NCBI GenBank assembly: GCA_914767715.1
Contig: OU612068.1
Coordinates: 18,290,001 to 18,354,000, forward strand
Reading direction: 5' to 3'
Length of the DNA: 64,000 nt
Source of the DNA: Membranipora membranacea
Lineage: Eukaryota > Bryozoa > Gymnolaemata > Cheilostomatida > Membraniporidae
Each line of letters begins with the position of its first letter. Position 1 is the stretch's first letter. Made by a program: the position numbers and the translations under genes. The notes below the pieces were generated by a model. That model made no database searches and had not been told where the DNA came from. It worked only from the letters and a program-made list of their open reading frames with translations. This document shows, one piece after another, positions 60,488 to 64,000 of the stretch.

Positions 60488-60544
60488 TTAGCCTAACTTG
60501 ACAAGCTTAGTTCGGTGGGGGACAAACTTTGTCAAGTCAGGCTA
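60488..60544. repeat. Hairpin repeat, family B (copy 3, reversed)
   Basis: TTAGCCTAACTTGACAAGCT, then GTTCGGTGGGG, then TTTGTCAAGTCAGGCTA. The loop is the complement of the CCCACCGAAC loop at 8306-8357, so this copy is in the opposite orientation. Confidence 0.6.
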
Positions 60545-60692
60545 CAAATCAGCATGCAGGCATGCATTTTTTGTGAAGTTGGAAAAAATTTAGGAGTTAC
60601 GAGCACTAGTAGTATATATTGCCCATTTCCATGATCAAACACCCCCTCTAGTATTTGGATGGGTGTTTGATCATTCGAATTGTTCGAAGTGC

Positions 60693-62560
60693 TCACAAAG
60701 AAGCTGTTCTGGTGCAGTCTGGTATTGCAATGAGGGATAAAATACTGCGATTGATACTGGAACCAGCGGTGTTTACAGGCTCTGATGGGGAGACAGGGTC
60801 GAAGACAGAGTGAAACTGTTTATTTAGTGCCTCTGCCTTTTCTGTAGGGTCTGTAATTAGTTTTGAGTTGACTTGCAATGTGCCAACTCCAGAGTTATCT
60901 GATCTTTTCTGTTTGACGTAAGCCCAGAATTTCTTGTTTGTCTTGCTGCTATCATTTTCTTCTTCTGTCAAGATGTTTCCACGAACTTGTTATGTTCCTT
61001 GTGAAACTCTCTCTGAACTTCTTATCTGACATCATTGTATCTCTCCTCCAGTTGTTGTCCTCCATTTTTCCTCGTTCTTCTATGCAGTCGCTTTTTGAGT
61101 TTGATCTTCTGATCCAGGATAGGGCTGACCCACGGTTTGCGATTGTGTTTCTTTGTTGTCTTGGTAGGGATAAATTTCTTAACTCCCTCATGGATGGTGT
61201 TCTTGAGGTGCATCCACATCTTTTCAACTGGTTGTCAGCTAGTTGTGAGCTTTTGTAACATGTTTCATTAGTCCATCCCAATCAGCGCGCTTGTACAGCC
61301 AGATGGTCCTTGGGGTCTGTTTTCTCCTGTTTGCCCAGAGTGACAGTTCTGTGTAGCAGATGTGGTGATCCTTGATGCCTGGTAAGATTTTGGTTCTGTT
61401 GACTCGTTCTGGTATATTCGTCATGATTAGATCCAGTGTGTTGTTGCTCCTTGTGGGTTCTTTAACAAGCTGTGTTAGACCTGCAGTGTCTAGTAGTTCT
61501 TTGAATTCCTGATGGTTTGATTGTTGAGGGCAATTTGGTTTGAGTTGCATGACAGTCCAGTCCCAGCCTGGTAGGTTGAAGTCACCTGCGATGATGATGT
61601 TTTTATGGTTGTCTGCTAAAATATTATCAACAGAGTTTCGTAACTGAGGGATGGTTGTTTTGTCTGCTACATTGGGTCTATAGCAAGCTCCTATGTAGAG
61701 ATGTTGTTGTCCAGTCAGAATAGCCTTGACCCAGATGAATTCTGCGCCTTGGCTTTTCTCGTCAACCTCTGTAGAGCTGATGGTGTTGTGGACAGCAATG
61801 AGAACTCCACCACCACCTCCAGCTGGGCGGTCTCTTCTAAACACGCTGTAGTCATCGAGTTCAAGCTCAGCTGTGTAGATCTCTGGTTTCAGCCATGTCT
61901 CTGTCGCTTTTATGATGTCTGGTTCTGAGCACTCTATCGTGTTTTTCCAGGCTCCGAGTTTGGAAAGTAGGGACTGGCAACTTACATTGATGAGTCTCAG
62001 AGGTTAGTCTTTTTGTCTGGTTTTTCGCTTCGATTTGAGAGATGACTCATGTTTAGGCATAGCATTATCATCTAGAGAATCTATACTGGTCTGAGAGTCA
62101 CTGGACAAATCTTCATTAGTGGTACTGTATTTGTTCATGTTTGTCACTGAGCAGTTGAAGGCAATACGGCTGTAGTTGATGGAATTACAGTTCAGACATT
62201 TTCAGGCAACGCTACTGTTGTCAAGTCTTGAGTATTCATATTAGTTGATGTTTTGGCATGAAACGTGGAACCATGTTGAGCAGTCTTCGCATAGTAGGCT
62301 ATACCTTTATCTTCCCATGTGACAGGATGGTGACAAGCTCCACAGAGATAGAGGCTGCTGATTTTGATGGGCTCCTCCTTGTTCACAGTGTCATCATGCT
62401 GCTTTCCAGTTGTCAGGTCAGATGAGCCTCTTCCAGTGTAATCCATGATCCAGTGTTGTATCCAGTACAGTGTTGTTTCCAATCCAGTTTGTTTCCAGTG
62501 CAGTTTGTTTCCAGTGCAGTTTGTTTCCACTCCAGTTTGTATCAAATCCAGTCCAGTCCA
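60693..62560 (-). mobile_element. Decayed LINE: zinc-finger region, endonuclease and linker
   Basis: Read on the - strand. 62192-62545 encodes a cysteine motif LYLCGACHHPVTWEDKGI, a PHD-like finger with its later cysteines mutated. About 61239-62000 encodes an AP-type endonuclease: SKLGAWKNTI, DIIKATETWL, IWVKAILTG, YIGACYRPN, IIIAGDFNLPGWDW, TLDLIMTN and GIKDHHICYTEL. 60693-61260 encodes the linker before the reverse transcriptase (NKKFWAYVKQKR, EALNKQFHSVF) with frame breaks. The reverse transcriptase itself is absent at this site. The order fits a CR1-like LINE. A short tandem repeat of GTTTGTTTCCAGTGCA lies at its upstream end. Confidence 0.85.
62464..62556. repeat. Short tandem repeat of a 15-16-base unit
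   Basis: About five imperfect copies of a unit close to GTTTGTTTCCAGTGCA, at the 5' end of the decayed LINE. Confidence 0.6.
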
Positions 62561-63200
62561 AGCTCCAAGCTAACTCCAAGCAAGGAGTTGCTCCAAGTCA
62601 AGAGTGAACAATATCTCTTTGTTATGAACAAGTACTATTTGTACTGAACAATAATACTCTTTGGTACTGAACAAACAGATAGATAGGAATGGTATAATGT
62701 TGGTCCTCAGCCCTGCTTCCTTATAGTCCCTGATTATCGGAACGAGATTACATTCCATTAAGGCTTGTCATGTTATGTTTGGTTTTGCAGTGGACCTGTG
62801 ATTGGACATCAACCAAATGGGTGCATGCTGAATGCACTTTTATTTGATCTTATCTTTATTTTATCAATGAACTCCCTCATTGATATTATCATCATTATAA
62901 TTATAAAACTGATGACACGTTAAGTCGATATGTAATGATTTATAATGTATGCATATATAATATATAAATTATGATGTTGGTTGAGAGAATAAGGAGAGAT
63001 ATGGCCCATGAATGAGTTGATAGGCCTACAGCAAACTACTGCACACGACAAGTCCAGAAAGATACAAAGTCAAAAGCATACATTACAAAATAAAGTACAG
63101 CTGTGAAATACCCTTTACCAGTGGTTCCTACATATCCTAGCAGCAGGTGGATTGTGTATACCCACAAATGAGTGTAGCAAAAGTAGAGAGCTGAGCCCAT
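62561..63200. other. Intergenic, no feature recognised
   Basis: A+T-rich sequence with no supported exon or repeat. Confidence 0.35.
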
Positions 63201-63934
63201 ACTTGCCAACCTGTACGCATAAAGCGTTTGTAAACGCTTATTTGACACTAATTGAGTTTTAAACGCAAAACGCTAGTTGTACTCATTTATGGTTTTCCAA
63301 ACGCCTGTTCATCTAATTAGGCAATCAAAAACGCATCTTTTATCTTTAGTGTTTACTTGGTTGTCATGGTTAAATAATAGACTAAAAATCTGGTATTGGC
63401 TGCAGAAAACCATGATGTTGATTTACAGTTGACTTTTTACCTGTCCAAGTTTTGCATGAGCCAAATTGCAACTTTTCTTCAATGAGACACAACATAACTA
63501 GTAATCCATTGTAGAATATGGTGGTTCTGCCAACTTCAACTTTTCTTTAATCAGAGTAACAAAGTTGTCTACCTCCTTGTTGGGGTGAGATAACTCAGAT
63601 CTCCTGCCCCAGTGTTTCAAGGGCAAACCAGGGAGGATGGGCAAACAGGGTTTCAAATAGCCTGTCTTGTCCAGACAGGCTAGGTTACAAACAATTTCTC
63701 ATTTATTATTAGCAGATTGCACCTTACAACGCAAAGGGAAAAAGACTAATGTTGAGTGATCTGCACTCCCACGCTACTAAGGTCTACTTACTGTGATAAT
63801 ACAATTTTTCGCACGTAGCGCGAAAATTTTTTTGGGGCGTTTTCTGGTCATTTGAGGCACCCTGGAGTTTTGTACTCATTTTTAAGCATTTTGCAAATTT
63901 TTGTACTCATTTTGGAAAAATTAGGTTGGCAAGT
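63201..63934. mobile_element. 734-bp element with short inverted ends
   Basis: Begins ACTTGCCAACCT and ends AGGTTGGCAAGT, perfect complements. The word TTGTACTCATTT recurs near the right end, and AAACGC occurs repeatedly near the left. A partial family D repeat and a 22-base GCCTGTCTTGTCCAGACAGGC hairpin (63660-63682) lie inside. No coding frame. Confidence 0.55.
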
Positions 63935-64000
63935 CTGGCTGAGCCTAGCATACATACACGCGCCCCAGCATGCAATCACATGAATCCAACATGCATTCAA

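Overview
The window is nuclear DNA from an animal, most likely a non-vertebrate metazoan. The genes are intron-rich with GT-AG splice sites, and the encoded proteins are recognisable animal orthologues: ERK5, dysbindin, DTWD2, NDUFA4, ZGRF1 and PTTG1IP. The intervening DNA is A+T-rich and full of decayed LINEs, tRNA-derived SINEs, hAT-like and other inverted-repeat elements. I cannot name the phylum from the sequence. All exon models were built by reading splice sites and homology by eye. For each recognised gene the exons join in phase and the total coding length is a multiple of three.

Layout. 1-0.9 kb: last two exons of an unrecognised + gene. 1.4-3.3 kb: a small unrecognised six-exon + gene. 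4.6-9.7 kb: PTTG1IP-like membrane protein (-), with a LINE reverse-transcriptase fragment in one intron. 9.8-12.5 kb: LINE fragment, hairpin and SINE debris. 12.6-21.4 kb: complete ERK5 (MAPK7) gene (+), 12 coding exons. 22.2-26.1 kb: dysbindin (DTNBP1, -), tail to tail with ERK5 and with overlapping predicted 3' ends. 27.0-29.3 kb: DTWD2-like tRNA modification enzyme (+), head to head with dysbindin. 30.2-32.9 kb: NDUFA4-like protein (+). 34.0-59.4 kb: one large ZGRF1 helicase gene (-), 32 coding exons and 1796 codons. Two + strand genes are nested in its introns: a 106-aa two-exon gene at 48.8 kb and a long intronless gene at 56.0-57.3 kb with nucleoside-hydrolase-like signatures. 60.7-62.6 kb: decayed LINE (-). 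63.2-63.9 kb: inverted-repeat element.

The genes do not form a pathway. They are ordinary neighbours: MAP kinase signalling (ERK5), lysosome-related organelle trafficking (dysbindin), tRNA modification (DTWD2), respiratory chain (NDUFA4), recombination repair (ZGRF1) and a membrane trafficking adaptor (PTTG1IP).

The points most worth a second look are these. ERK5 has TQY instead of TEY in its activation loop. ERK5 also has an NPLL repeat tract in its tail. An intronless, divergent nucleoside-hydrolase-like gene sits antisense inside ZGRF1. An inverted, decayed duplicate of a ZGRF1 exon lies in the adjoining intron. An 837-bp transposon-like element carries eight copies of a 15-bp motif. Several hairpin and foldback families recur across the window.
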